From assembly GCF_030867145.1 (NCBI RefSeq), contig NC_134443.1, positions 1,860,001 to 1,924,000 of the forward strand: a DNA stretch of 64,000 nucleotides. The letters are read 5' to 3'. The notes under the pieces were generated by a model, which saw nothing but the letters and a program-made list of their open reading frames with translations, did not search any database and was not told the DNA's origin. The stretch is from Opisthocomus hoazin (lineage: Eukaryota; Chordata; Aves; Opisthocomiformes; Opisthocomidae). Numbering within the stretch: position 1 is the first letter of the stretch; each line of letters begins with the position of its first letter. Shown here piece after piece: positions 1-10,612 of the stretch. The translations under genes were made by a program, and so were the position numbers.

Positions 1-296
1 AATAAGGAGATGAGAATATCCAAGCGTATTAAATCTTCTTTGAAAAGCAAGTAATTCAATGCCTGATTTTTTTTAATTAGTGTGTCATTCCCATTGGGAA
101 CCACATGACTCGCGTCTTAGGTGGAAGCAGAATTTGCTCAGGATCACATGTTTTTCCTTCAGGAGGGTTTCCATCAAAAATTAGGATGTAAGCAAATATG
201 TAAAGCATGTATAGGTGGAACCTGTTCAGGTAGTTAGTGGTCAGGTGTCCATACCCCTGGGCTCCCTTGTTTCCGGAGATGACGCCATGCAAGCCA
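1..296. other. Upstream flank of first gene
   Basis: No coding region is supported here. The last part is the proximal promoter of the Cys-rich gene, whose TATA box begins at 297. A TGACGCCA stretch lies just upstream of the TATA box and could be an AP-1/CRE-like site, but this is only a sequence resemblance. Confidence 0.4.
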
Positions 297-371
297 TATA
301 AAAAGGTTTGCATTTTGATGCTCACATCAGTTGATTTGACTTCTCCCTCACTCACCTGCACTGGTGAACTG
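297..371 (+). promoter_or_regulatory. TATA box and 5' noncoding exon 1 of the Cys-rich gene
   Basis: TATAAAAAG starts at 297. A donor G|GTAAGTC follows, with the exon ending at 371, 75 bp after the TATA start. Transcription probably starts near 325-330, giving an exon of about 45 nt with no ATG-led frame. The acceptor that restores the family's 21-nt leader is the TTTAG ending at 1381, which gives an intron of about 1.0 kb. Confidence 0.75.
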
Positions 372-1402
372 GTAAGTCTTTCTTGGATTTATCAGAGAAT
401 AATGCGATGGTTGTGTTTCTTGGTTGTTCCGGTCAAGAGAATGTATTTCTGATCACAGGAGAGCTTTGCTTCTGGTGTTTCTGTTCTGAGATTTCTCCTG
501 GAAAGGAGGAGAGGATGTTTGACTCTTGTTTCGAGTTTGCTCTTCCTGAAGTATCTTGCAAATATCCTGTCACCTCTTCAGAAACTGTGGCTGTCTCTCA
601 TCTTACTTCAAATTCTATCTTCATTAATTTTTTCATACCTCATTAAGTCTGGAAATTAAATAAATTAGTGGATGCTGCAGAGCAAGTCTTGGACTTCAGA
701 AGAGGTGTGTGGCAAGAAACATTATCTGGAAGAAGGAAGCTGCAGAATACCTGAGGGCAAAGCTGCAGAAGCCATCTGGGCCAAGTCAAGATGAGGAAAT
801 AAACTGGAAATAGGAGCTGCAACCTCTGGGTCAACGCTGCTTTTATGAAAGGATGAGCCTATTAATTCTGACACAACTCCAATGATGTACCATGATAGAC
901 AGCTGGAGGAGTTGGGATGGGGTCTGAATTCATGGTCTTTGGGCTTTGTCCTGGGAGATTAGCAGTTCAACGTCTACACAAAGAGAGAAGGCACTGTGCT
1001 GTGTGCGAGGAAGTGAAGAAGCGATAAGCAAAAGATGAGCCCTGGAACGTCTGCTGATTTGATTAAGAAAATAAGGAAATGAGCTATTTTCATGTTACAG
1101 CTTCTAGAAAGTTTAATTGTGGGCAATTCTGTAAGATTCAGGGTTTATGTCTTTAGTCTTCCTAACAGTGGTGCTTGCAGGTTCCCAAGAAAGAAAGGAA
1201 TCATCCGGCAGTGATAGCTGCATGTGTCTGAATCCAGAAATCATTCACAGATGCAATTTTTTCTCCTCGGTCCAACAGCTCCCTGCTGTGTATTTTGCAA
1301 GAGCTCAGGTTGTGAATTGCGGCTCAGGTAGAAAGAACAAGTGTCCTGATTTTGTATCTCTCTTCTTCTCTTTGCCTTTAGCTTTAGCAGCACCTCAGGA
1401 GG

Positions 1403-1960
1403 ATGTCCTACTACGAGCAGTGCAAGCAGCCCTGCCTGCCCCCTCCCATTTGTGCGCAGAAGTGCACCAAGTGCGTGGAGCCCTGCAAGACGGTGTGCGT
1501 GGAGCCCTGCGGCGGCAGCGTCTGCGTGAAGCCGTGCCCCGCACCGTGTGTGGAGGTCTGCCCAACGCCCTGTGCCACCCAGTGCACCACGTCCTGCAGC
1601 ACCCAGTGCGTGGAGCCTTGTGCCACCCAGTGCACCACGTCCTGCAGCACCCAGTGCGTGGAGCTCTGTCCCCCTAAGTGCATCGACGTCTGCGCGCAGT
1701 CGTGTGCCCCTCAGTGCCCACCCCAGTGCGTGGATCCTTGTGCCACCCAGTGCACCACGTCCTGCAGCACCCAGTGTGTGGATCTCTGTCCCCCTAAGTG
1801 CATCGACGTCTGCGCGCAGTCATGTCCCCCTCAGTGCCCACCCCAGTGCGTGGAGCCCTGCCCAGCCCCATGCGTGGAGGTGTGTGCCACCAAGTGTGTT
1901 GATTCATGCGAGACCGTGTGCCTGGAGCCGTGCGGCACGGTCTGCTCTCGCCCATGCTGA
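1403..1960 (+). CDS. Cysteine-rich EDC structural protein (EDCRP-like)
   Basis: A 185-aa protein beginning MSYYEQCKQPCLPPP. It has about 45 Cys, with almost every fourth residue a Cys (CxxxC) from residue 20 to the C-terminus, separated by VEP, TTS, STQ, PPK and IDV triplets. There is no signal peptide, membrane segment or globular domain. A 120-bp tandem duplication is visible at 1621-1740 and 1741-1860, preceded by a partial copy from about 1571. The start follows a 21-nt exon-2 leader. By analogy with avian Cys-rich EDC proteins (EDCRP and PCV-motif proteins), it should be a disulfide-cross-linked component of hard cornified tissue such as feather or scale. The exact orthologue is not certain: EDCRP is my best guess, and a PCV-motif EDC protein is the alternative. 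The coding frame is GC-rich compared with its AT-rich flanks. Confidence 0.85.
   Translation: MSYYEQCKQPCLPPPICAQKCTKCVEPCKTVCVEPCGGSVCVKPCPAPCVEVCPTPCATQCTTSCSTQCVEPCATQCTTSCSTQCVELCPPKCIDVCAQSCAPQCPPQCVDPCATQCTTSCSTQCVDLCPPKCIDVCAQSCPPQCPPQCVEPCPAPCVEVCATKCVDSCETVCLEPCGTVCSRPC
1571..1860 (+). repeat. Tandem coding repeats in the Cys-rich gene
   Basis: Two 120-bp units (1621-1740, 1741-1860) differ at only a handful of bases. A shorter unit at 1571-1620 repeats their first part (TGCCACCCAGTGCACCACGT). All units keep the frame, so copy number can change without breaking the protein. Confidence 0.85.
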
Positions 1961-2364
1961 TCGCCTTCATGCATGAGCCTTGCATGCAGCCCTGATGCTT
2001 CGGTGCATTGCAATATCCGTAGGCTCATGAGCATCCATGGAATGAAAAACAGGTTACAGACCCACCTGCGATGTAGAGACCTCTGCTGACCTGGTTACCC
2101 CAGGCTCTCTTTCTGTTGGAAAATGTTTTTCTGAACATTTCCAGCCTATATCTTTGCTTCTATGATATTTATGCTACTGCTATCTCAGCACCTTTTTCTT
2201 GGTAACTGCTGTTGGCCAGTATTGTACAGCTAGGCATCTCGGGAAGTTATTTAGCAATGGCTGTGCTGTAAGCAGTTGATGTTGGAAGATGCCTCCTCTT
2301 CTATTCTCTAATTCTCATCTTGTCTTGTAATATATGTCCTCGTCTTTTAATGTCTATGTGCAGC

Positions 2365-2370
2365 AATAAA
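2365..2370 (+). other. Polyadenylation signal AATAAA, Cys-rich gene
   Basis: The first AATAAA downstream of the stop at 1960 gives a 3' UTR of about 410 nt, followed by a T-rich tract. Confidence 0.6.
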
Positions 2371-2389
2371 AATTGACCATCGATGGCAT

Positions 2390-5130
2390 CATATGTCTCC
2401 TGTCTTTCTTTCACCTCCCCATTTCCACGTCCTTGGACCCAAGAACACCTTCCTTTAGTTTTCATTTTAGAAAGCTGCTGTGGTTGCAGAGGATTTGTGC
2501 CTGCAATGCAGTGCTGTAAACAAAGAGAGCATGCATTAGAACATGGAGCAATGTCGTGTAATACTGTAAGCTAAACCTCATCTGGTCAATACTTTGTTTT
2601 ATATAAAATTATACAATAATTAGTTTTATCCTACTTGCAAATAATGATAGAAATTTAATTTTCACCTGTATTAATAATAGAATTTTAATCTTTATATCTC
2701 TGGATTTTGGAGGCAAATCTTGGAAACTGTTAAAAGCTAAATTTAAGTGGAAGAAAGCCCCAAAGCCAGGAAAGAAGGAATCGAAATGTTCTTGATGGGA
2801 TTTTAATTATTTCTTGAAAACTTTGTGATGGAGATGAAAATTGTATTTTTCATTAATTCTTCCCATGATCCTCAATGACTAAATATAGAAGGTAGGGGAT
2901 TTGGCTTCAGGAGATGAATCTTTTTGTGGTTCAGGAGCAGGTCCGAGCCGTGCAAGATGGCAGTTTTGTTCTCAGGTTTGCTGCAGATACTTTGTGTGGC
3001 TTTGGGCAGGTCTCACTCTTGTTATCTATCCGCTCCCCATCTGCGATGAGGAGAAGTCACATCCCTGACGGGTAGAGCGTTTGGCATTTCAGGTTCATTA
3101 ACGTCTGGCAGGTACAACAGTATTTTAGTTCACTTATAAATGCATCTTCTTTACCTGGAGTCATAATTTTGAAGCTGGAGGAGGCCCCTTGTCTGGCAGG
3201 ACGTTATGCCCGTTTCAATGCTGAGTTTCAGAGAGAATGCTCCCATTGTCTTCCACGCTGTGCGTGTGACTGCTTACCTCTGCCTCCGTGATGGCCACAC
3301 AATTTCCATGTCTGGGATGGAGAGAATTGCTATCCACCTACCATATCATTATGGCAAGGGTGGAGGACATTTAATCTAGATAAGAGTTATATTTAGGTGT
3401 GTGTAAACACTGTTACCAAATCAGCTTTTAATGAAACTTTGTGTGCAGGTGTAGAGAGTTTGACAGTAGGTTCCTTTTTGTGTTCTTTCTTTCAGCACCA
3501 AAAGGTGACACCATCAAACAGGAATAATGATAGGCAAAACACGGCTGTTTGTTTCTGTACCCCTGAACACAGCTTCCAGTTCAGACAGACAAAGCAGGGG
3601 CAGGTGGACCAGATACTCCACAGCATGAAAATGGAGGGGGAGACTAGGAAGGCACACTGCTACTGTTGAATGTAAACCTTTGGGGATTCAGCAATAAACT
3701 AATAACTGCTTTCGTTAGTAACTGCTTGCTGCTACCACATTTGTAGCGTCAGTGCCCACTTCCAGGCATGGAAAAAGCCTTAGTCGGGAAGTCATATGCA
3801 GCTGCTAATGAGATCCATCCCGTAGGTTAGTCACCTATGACGGCATCTTCATCCAGCTCTATCAATCAGCTGTGTTAGTAATTTAAATTTTTTTCTTCTC
3901 TCCCTCTCTGCTACGAGCATTGCACCAGGCACCGTAATCATAGATGGGAGCACGCAGCTCAGAGAAGCCCAGAGGAAGTGGCAGAGGAGACCTCTTGGTT
4001 TGTGCTCATCACGCTTCCCGCACCTGTAGGAAGAAGTGTTACAAAAGCCCTGACTCACGGCTCTCCTATGAACCTGTGGTTCGTTCTGCGCATTGCCAAG
4101 ATTCCCCTCTACATTTAGAACAAATTAGTGACATTTAGTCCGTGTCAGCCTCGGGGTCATTAAGACCCCTGGTAAATCAGGCGTGAGCGAAGGATGTTAA
4201 GATATGGGATGACGTTGTTTCCATTAGCACCTTCTGCTCTCCTACACCCAGTGGAAGCCATGTCCATCACCCCTCCGTGTATCACGCGTCTGTGATGAAG
4301 ACTGGGCTGTAATTCACAGGGCTGAATATGACCCCACAGGGCACAGCATTGAGGAGTACTCAAGGGAGGCTTGAACTACCTTTTCCCTTAGAGCTAATGG
4401 TTTCAGTTGAAACTTTTTCTCTGTTCCTTCCTTGGAAAAATTTCAAGCGGATCGACATTTTTCTGAAACATGGATCCATCCCCAGAAAAAGAAATTCTGC
4501 CACAACTTCAGCACACCAAACCCACTGTTAGTAAAAAAGAAGTTTTAGTTGCTTCAGTGAAAAGTTACATGAAAGTGCAAGAAAATAGAAGTGGAAAGCT
4601 TTCTAATTTCTTGGCAATCTAAGATGTTTCATTCACCTTTTGGGGGAGAAAAACAGAGGAGGACAGAAGCAAACCCTGAAAACACAGACTGCCAAACACT
4701 GACCTGCTGCCCTTCCCAGGAGCTGGGATGCAGCACACAGACCCCTCCCACCCCGCTCAGATTTGTGCCAGCTGGAGATCTGTCCTGGTGATCACCTACA
4801 AAACTATCAGGAAACACCTAAACTTTACCCAAACATGTTCTGCTCATTCCGGAGCAGATCTGAGCTGTCTTGCAAATCGGAGTTCAGTTGTGGGATCTTT
4901 GCCCAGGGTCGAGACAAGATAAATTATTAATAAATTAGCCGGTTATTACCAGATTGGGTGTGCCTTGCTTTAAAAACAACAAATCCCCCGCACCTGAAAG
5001 AGGAGGTATCTCTCACAGCCCTTGACTGAAGTCCAGGTGTATGGAGGTGTCAGTGGAGCAGGTTCTGGTTGTGAAAGATTCTGGTCATCAAGTTAATCTG
5101 TTGTCGTCAACTTCCCAGGGCTGACTTCTG
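2390..5130. other. Intergenic region, no gene seen
   Basis: AT-rich noncoding sequence. The open frames here are short, lack the EDC composition (Cys/Gln/Pro/Lys or Gly) and lack a TATA/exon-1 unit. I saw no clear repeat family. Confidence 0.5.
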
Positions 5131-5136
5131 AAAGCG

Positions 5137-5210
5137 TATAAAAGCCTCCCATTCAGGAGGCTCTTTAACCTGAGTGGTTTCTTCTTCTCTTCTTCCAACA
5201 GAGACACCAG
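5137..5210 (+). promoter_or_regulatory. TATA box and noncoding exon 1 of the small Gln-rich gene
   Basis: TATAAAAG lies at 5137-5144. The donor AG|GTGAGT ends the exon at 5210, 74 bp from the TATA start. The unit matches the other loci in spacing and supports the 55-aa gene whose coding exon begins at 6901. Confidence 0.75.
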
Positions 5211-6244
5211 GTGAGTCCCTCTGTGTGCATTTAGCTGTGTAGGTGGATGTTTCTGGTGCTCTGTTCTTGGGAGGCAGGGTGATTTTTCTTTCTTTTATTT
5301 CTGTAGTGGCAGTTTTGGCTTGTCTCCTTGGCCATTTCACCTCTGTACAGATGAAAGCTGTGTTATGTTGTTTTGAGACTTTCTGAGGCTCTAGACAGTG
5401 GCTTGCTGACTCTTTGGATCAGCAAACCCTTGTCAACCCTCATCATCATCTCTTTTTTCCCAACTGATAAGAATCCTTGTGGGTAACTATCAGGTATTGA
5501 AGATCAGCTACCAAAGGATGGCATCCACCGGCAGCTCATTTTGCATCCATTGAGCAGCTATGGGCTGCAGTCTCCTGGATCTCAGGGCTCTGAGTTTCCC
5601 TTCTTTCTATAAAATCATATCCTCACTGAGCAGGAGGACAGTTCACCTGCATTTAACAGCTGGAGACATGGCTCCTTCTCTGAGGGTCTCAATGAGCTAA
5701 GCAGAGATGTGGCTGCTGCCAGCAGGGATTGATATCAAATGATTTTTCTCTTTCAAAACCATTTGCAATACTGAAGTGTCACTGGCTTTCTCTTCCTCTT
5801 TGACTAATTCTAAATATTGCTCTGAGGTTCTCCTTGAACTAACTGTGCTTTCAATAAAATTTGCATTGCTTCTTAGCTTGTCAAAGTTGAAAAGCTCAGA
5901 AAATAGTGAGCAGAGGGAGAGAAGGAAAACTCCTCTCATTTCTCTTCCCTCCACTTCTGTAGCCATTTCCCTGTTTGGATCACAATCTTGTTAGGATGGT
6001 GCTTGCCTTATATATTCATTTATGCTTATATGCAGTTGTGCCCTGAGCCCTCAGGAGAGAGGCTGATCTTCATAGAGGCCAACAGTGATGGGAGCTCAGA
6101 AGAACAATATGGGGCAGCTATAGCAAACTGGAGTCGCCAACACAAATTTGGTCTGAACAGCAACATCCTCAGGGATTGCCAAGGGTTTTTTTTTGGTGGC
6201 TTTGCTGATAGGACTGGCTTTTAAAAGCTCTTCACTGTAGGTTT

Positions 6245-6810
6245 GATGTTGAGGAAGTTCTCCTCCCCCTCTACTCTGCCCTAGTGAGGCCCCATCTAGA
6301 GTACTGTGTCCAGTGCTGGGCTCCCCAGTTCAAGAAAGATGAGGAGCTGCTGGAGAGAGTCCAGCGCAGGGCTGTGAGGATGAGGAGGGGACTGGAGCAT
6401 CTCTCCTAGGAGGAGAGGCTGAGGGAGCTGGGCTTGTTCAGCCTGGAGAAGAGAAGGCTGAGAGGGGACCTTAGAAATGCCTCTAAATATCTGCAGGGGG
6501 GGTGTCAGGAGGACGGGGCCAGGCTCTTTCCAGTGGTGCCCAGTGACAGGACAAGGGGCACCGGGCACAAACTGGAGCAGAGGAAGCTCCAGCTGAACCC
6601 GAGGAAGAACTTCTTCCCTCTGAGGGTGACGGAGCCCTGGCCCAGGCTGCCCAGGGAGGCTGTGGAGTCTCCTTCTCTGGAGATATTCAAGCCCCGCCTG
6701 GACAAGGTCCTGTGCAGCCTGCTCTGGGTGACCCTGCTTGGGCAGAGGGGGTTGGGCTGGGTGACCCACAGAGGTCCCTTCCAACCCTGACCATGCTGTG
6801 ATTCTGTGAA
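6245..6810 (+). mobile_element. CR1 LINE, 3' portion, sense to the host gene
   Basis: This is typical avian CR1 3' sequence. It runs from GAGGCCCCATCTAGAGTACT through the CTGAACAAGCCCAGC-equivalent region and ends with AGGTCCCTTCCAACCCTGA and ATGCTGTGATTCTGTGA. It lacks the 5' end and most of the ORF2 coding part. It sits in the intron of the small Gln-rich gene, about 90 bp before the acceptor. Open frames of 118-246 aa across it are CR1 shadows, not genes. Confidence 0.9.
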
Positions 6811-6911
6811 AGCTGAAGAACTGAGTGAAACTATAATATCCGGAAAGGAGAAGTGTGTAGGGCTTAAAATAACTGAAATGGCACCTTGGTTTTCTTCCAG
6901 GCTTAGCAAAG

Positions 6912-7079
6912 ATGTCTTCCCACCAGCAGAAACAGCAGCAGCAAATACCTTCAAAATGCCAGGAAAAGTGTCCTCCAAAGTGTGTGGAGCAATGCCAGCC
7001 TCCAAAAGGGCAAGCCAAGTGCCCTGTGAAGAGCATCCCGCAGCAGCAGCAGCAACAGCAATGCCCAAAGCAGAAGTAG
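6912..7079 (+). CDS. Small Gln/Cys/Lys-rich EDC protein, 55 aa
   Basis: A short single-exon CDS of 55 aa, beginning MSSHQQKQQQQIPSKC and ending QQQQQQQCPKQK. Between the two poly-Gln blocks are KCPPKCVEQCQPPK and CPVK. Gln and Lys at both ends are the usual transglutaminase acceptor and donor residues of cornified-envelope precursors such as SPRR and avian EDQM-type proteins, so a cross-linked envelope role is inferred. Support comes from an intact TATA/exon 1 at 5137-5210, a good acceptor (TTTTCTTCCAG ending at 6900), an ATG context of AAAGATGTCT shared with other genes here, and AATAAA at 7324. The leader is 11 nt, shorter than the usual 21. Which chicken gene it corresponds to is not certain. 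Confidence 0.8.
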   Translation: MSSHQQKQQQQIPSKCQEKCPPKCVEQCQPPKGQAKCPVKSIPQQQQQQQCPKQK

Positions 7080-7323
7080 CACTAACAGCACCAGCCACAA
7101 AGTGCTGTGGAAGATGCAAATGCTTATTTCCAAGCTCTTCTACCTGCTGGCTCTGCCAGAATAGCTAGAAATTTGCAGCACACCTCCTTTGTTTGCAAGC
7201 AGGAATTACTTTACAAAGAGATGCAATTCATTAACTTGGATTTATTCATCCTCTGCTATAAAAAAAAATCACAACAAAATTATGGGGCCATTTTCTTACG
7301 ATCTTTATTTTGGGCTATGCTAC

Positions 7324-7329
7324 AATAAA
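7324..7329 (+). other. Polyadenylation signal AATAAA, small Gln-rich gene
   Basis: AATAAA lies about 245 nt after the stop at 7079 in AT-rich sequence, and is the nearest candidate signal. Confidence 0.55.
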
Positions 7330-7349
7330 ATTATAAGTAACCTCATTAC

Positions 7350-9610
7350 TTGCTTACTAACATGGGTTTTTTTTTTACTTTTCTAGTGTAATTCATTCTC
7401 TTTTGCTTAGTTTATTAGCCAAAGAATGACTTTAAACACACTTGCACATAAGGTACACATACATGGGGACCCATGGCTATTTGCCTTCCAGATTTCTCCA
7501 GGAATTGTGTGTCCATATTTTTATTTCAGATAAATCCAGACACCTTGCTTTGAATATCATGACCAACAGACTGGAAATGCCTAGAGTAAGCAGGACACAG
7601 AATGATCACAATTTTTTTAGAGAGACTACTTTAATTCAGGGTCCTCTTGGGCAGAGCTGCTGCTTGGGAGTCAAAACTGGCTCAGGATCAATGTGATTCC
7701 AGTCTTGGGGAAACTTTGCAAGTTGTTTTCGTCCTGAACTGGAGCAAACTGGGGAAGTTAAGTTTTCTACAAGTTATAATATTTTGTAGTATGTTCTTGT
7801 GGGTCTATCAGAAAAATTAATCATGGTTTTAGACTCTCAACTATACTATGACTGCTGAGGGCAAAGTAGTCTTTAAAAGTTTTTAATACTAAAAGGAAGC
7901 TCGCTTGCTCAGAAGGAATAGTTTTGGTTTTAAAAGAATCGAAAAGAGGGTTTGGAATGTTTTGGTTTGTCAGCAGGACATACTGGCTTGGTTAACTGAT
8001 TTCCAGCCAGCTGTGTGGCAGAGTAGAGGAGGAGAATTACCATAAATACAGAACATGTTGAGTGATACGATATTGCTGTCTGGCAGACAGACATCAGCTT
8101 GCTCCGCAAGCCAGAAGTTGCGTGTCTCAGTGCAATTCCGTGATCAGCTGATGAGGTTGGATGTATCTAACACCCATCTAACAGGTACAGGGCCAAACTA
8201 GTGAGATTACATCGCTCCTGGCTCGTCTGAAGTGTGGGAAAAACTTGTTCACTTGTGCTTGCAACATGCCTCGTAGATGTGCCCATGCCATATGTCTGGT
8301 GAAGGTCACAGAGTGGCTGTGAACGTGGTTAAATTGGACGGGTTGACCGTGGGACAGCTCGCTGTGAGCCAATGCCGCGTGCCCTGCTCTGGGACAGGGT
8401 CTCTTGTTGAGAAGTGTTTTGGTGCTATCGGCCAGCCCCTGGACTGGCACAGTGCAGGGACTCTTGCAGGTTCTCTAACCTGGACACCCAGGGTCCCCCA
8501 CGAGCACCCCGGTATCTGAGTCCTGATTTGCTCACTGTTGCAGGTCGAGGTTCCTTTTTGTCTTTTTTAAGCAGAAGCTATTAAAAATCTCCACAACTTG
8601 GTCTTCAAAGAAATTTTTATTGTTGATTTTCACAGTGAAATAAATCCTGGATACAATATCAGCCTAAAATAATTAGAGATAGGTACCAAATACATAGGCA
8701 ACGACACTGTGTGGTGAAACATGTTCCAGGTGTAACCGAGACAGCACTGTGTATGCTTCCTCCTTTATCCTGTTGACAGATGGAAGCCACACCTGAGGTT
8801 AATCTATTTCAAAATGTGTCTGGATTGGATTTAATTATCTATATATATTTTCCATAAATAATCTCAGCTCGAGCTGTTCTTTTACACAGCCTAGAAAACC
8901 CAAGGTGAGATCTCAGAGGAAAGAGCTGATTACTACCAATTCAGCTAAGCAGATAATTAAGAGGTGATGGCTCTTTTGTAAAAATCTTTCTATTTTCTCT
9001 AGCCCAATGGATTTTTTTTTTTATTGCATAAAATATTCAGCGCTATGGATTCGTGATTCAGAAAGTCTTGCTGCCATTGACCAGAATGCCTTAGCAGCAG
9101 GTTCTGCACAAACCTCGTATCTTATTATTAATAGCCAGAAACCCTAAATGCAAGGTGGGAGATGACATTTGTGTGCGGGGAGCTGGGGAGGAAGGCATGA
9201 AAACCAGGAGGCAGCACGCAGGTCTGGACGATGAGCTCTAGATTGCTAATTGCATTTGGGTTAGCTTTGGATATTTAGCTTAATGAACCCCGAGTCGTGT
9301 GTGCCATCGTGCTCTTTGGTCTCTCTCTGGGCCTTTAGAAGCCAGCGGGATGATTGGGAGAAGGCAGAAATTCAGGCTGCTGGAAAGCTGAATGCGTATG
9401 CCTAGGGCACTGCTTGAAGCCTTATCACCTATTGACAGTCCCGACGTGTCCGCGCGTGGCTGTTAGTAGAGGAGAACGCTAGCGTTAGCTGGGGGGGAGC
9501 TGGGAGCCGCACTGCTTAACGGAAATTCTGCAGAGAGTAAAAGGGTGCTGGAAAATGACCTCTGGTTATGAGAAAAGGGGAGAGGAGATCTGGGTTTGCA
9601 ATCTTCTCTC
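7350..9610. other. Intergenic region between convergent genes
   Basis: No gene is supported. The right part should contain the 3' UTR of the minus-strand Pro/Glu-rich gene: candidate poly(A) signals on that strand are TTTATT at 9020-9025 and 8616-8621, of which 9020 is nearer. The rest is unremarkable. Confidence 0.4.
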
Positions 9611-9637
9611 TTCAGGGCTTCCTTTGTCAGCTGCAAG

Positions 9638-10612
9638 TTACTTCTGCACGGGTGGCCACTGGTTGGGCTGCTTCACCTGCTGCTGCTCGATGGGAGGACA
9701 CTTCTCTGGAAGGCACTTCTTCACCGGCTCGGGGCAGGGAGCAGGGACCAGCACGGGGATCTCCTTGCACTCCTGCTTCTGCTGGTGACATGGCACAGGT
9801 TCAGGGCATGGCACAGGGATCTTCTTGCACTCCTGTTTTTCTTGGGGACAAGGTACAGGTTCAGGGCATGGATCAGGGCATGGCACAGGGATCTTCTTGC
9901 ACTCCTGTTTTTCTTGGGGACAAGGTGCAGGTTCAGGGCATGGCACAGGGATCTTCTTGCACTCCTTCTTTTCTTGGGGACAAGGTGCAGGTTCAGGGCA
10001 TGGCACAGGGATCTTCTTGCACTCCTTCTTTTCTTGGGGACAAGGTTCAGGGCATGGCACAGGGATCTTCTTGCACTCCTTCTTTTCTTGGGGACAAGGT
10101 TCAGGGCATGGCACAGGGATCTTCTTGCACTCCTTCTTTTCTTGGGGACAAGGTTCAGGGCATGGCACAGGGATCTTCTTGCACTCCTGCTTCTCCAGCA
10201 CACATGGAGTTGGTTCAGAACAGGAAACAAGCACAGGTAGCTCTTTGCATGCTGATTTGTCTTTGGGACATGGAGCGGGCTCAGGGCATGGTACAGGTGG
10301 GAAAGTTGGTGGTAGCTTACATTGCTGTTCCTGCTGCTGCTTTTGCGGTGGACACTTGGGTATGACAACCACTGGTGTTTCTCCCTTGCCTGGTTCCACC
10401 ACCTGTATTGTCAATGGCACTGTTTTTTCTGGTACCACCACTACTGGGATTGGTTCTGGGCAAGGCTTTGGGACTTGGACTTCAGATTGCTGCTGTGGAC
10501 ATGGGATTGGGTCAACGCACTGCACAGGCTCTTGGCTTTGCTTTGACACCGCTTTGCTCAGGCCAGGTGGGAGGGTGATTTCCTGCTTGATTTGCATTTG
10601 ATTCAAAGACAT
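9638..10612 (-). CDS. Pro/Glu/Cys/Lys-rich repeat EDC protein (EDPE-like)
   Basis: A 324-aa protein starting MSLNQMQIKQEITLPPGL and ending KQPNQWPPVQK. Residues about 150-290 are tandem 18-24 aa units of the form CPEP(AP)CPQEK(K/Q)ECKKIPVP, with eight ECK(K/E)IPV hits. The N-terminal part is rich in Val, Pro and Gln. There is no signal peptide or membrane segment. Terminal Gln/Lys and internal Glu/Pro repeats recall involucrin, SPRR and avian EDPE, so it is probably a transglutaminase- and disulfide-cross-linked cornified-envelope precursor. The ATG at 10612-10610 is chosen because the acceptor (TTTCTTTCAG) leaves exactly 21 nt of leader. The frame can be extended upstream only from a TTG. 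It is the only minus-strand gene in the left half. A label such as EDPE is tentative. Confidence 0.82.
   Translation of the reverse strand: MSLNQMQIKQEITLPPGLSKAVSKQSQEPVQCVDPIPCPQQQSEVQVPKPCPEPIPVVVVPEKTVPLTIQVVEPGKGETPVVVIPKCPPQKQQQEQQCKLPPTFPPVPCPEPAPCPKDKSACKELPVLVSCSEPTPCVLEKQECKKIPVPCPEPCPQEKKECKKIPVPCPEPCPQEKKECKKIPVPCPEPCPQEKKECKKIPVPCPEPAPCPQEKKECKKIPVPCPEPAPCPQEKQECKKIPVPCPDPCPEPVPCPQEKQECKKIPVPCPEPVPCHQQKQECKEIPVLVPAPCPEPVKKCLPEKCPPIEQQQVKQPNQWPPVQK
9790..10200 (-). repeat. 54/60-bp coding minisatellite in the EDPE-like gene
   Basis: Units of 54 bp (18 aa) and 60 bp (20 aa) are nearly identical at the DNA level. On the plus strand, CATGGCACAGGGATCTTCTT recurs in each copy. The frame is kept throughout. 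The repeats also make long open frames on the opposite strand (plus frames of 214-265 aa), which are artefacts. Confidence 0.85.

Noticed and set aside
5988-6224. Possible short genes in the 5.2-6.2 kb intron
   Set aside because: Short frames of mixed composition without their own signals, inside the intron of the 55-aa gene.
6296-7119. Frames of 118-246 aa around 6.3-7.1 kb and 102-195 aa around 36.7-37.3 kb
   Set aside because: They run through CR1 3' sequence and are read in both orientations. Partly they overlap the true 55-aa gene in other frames.
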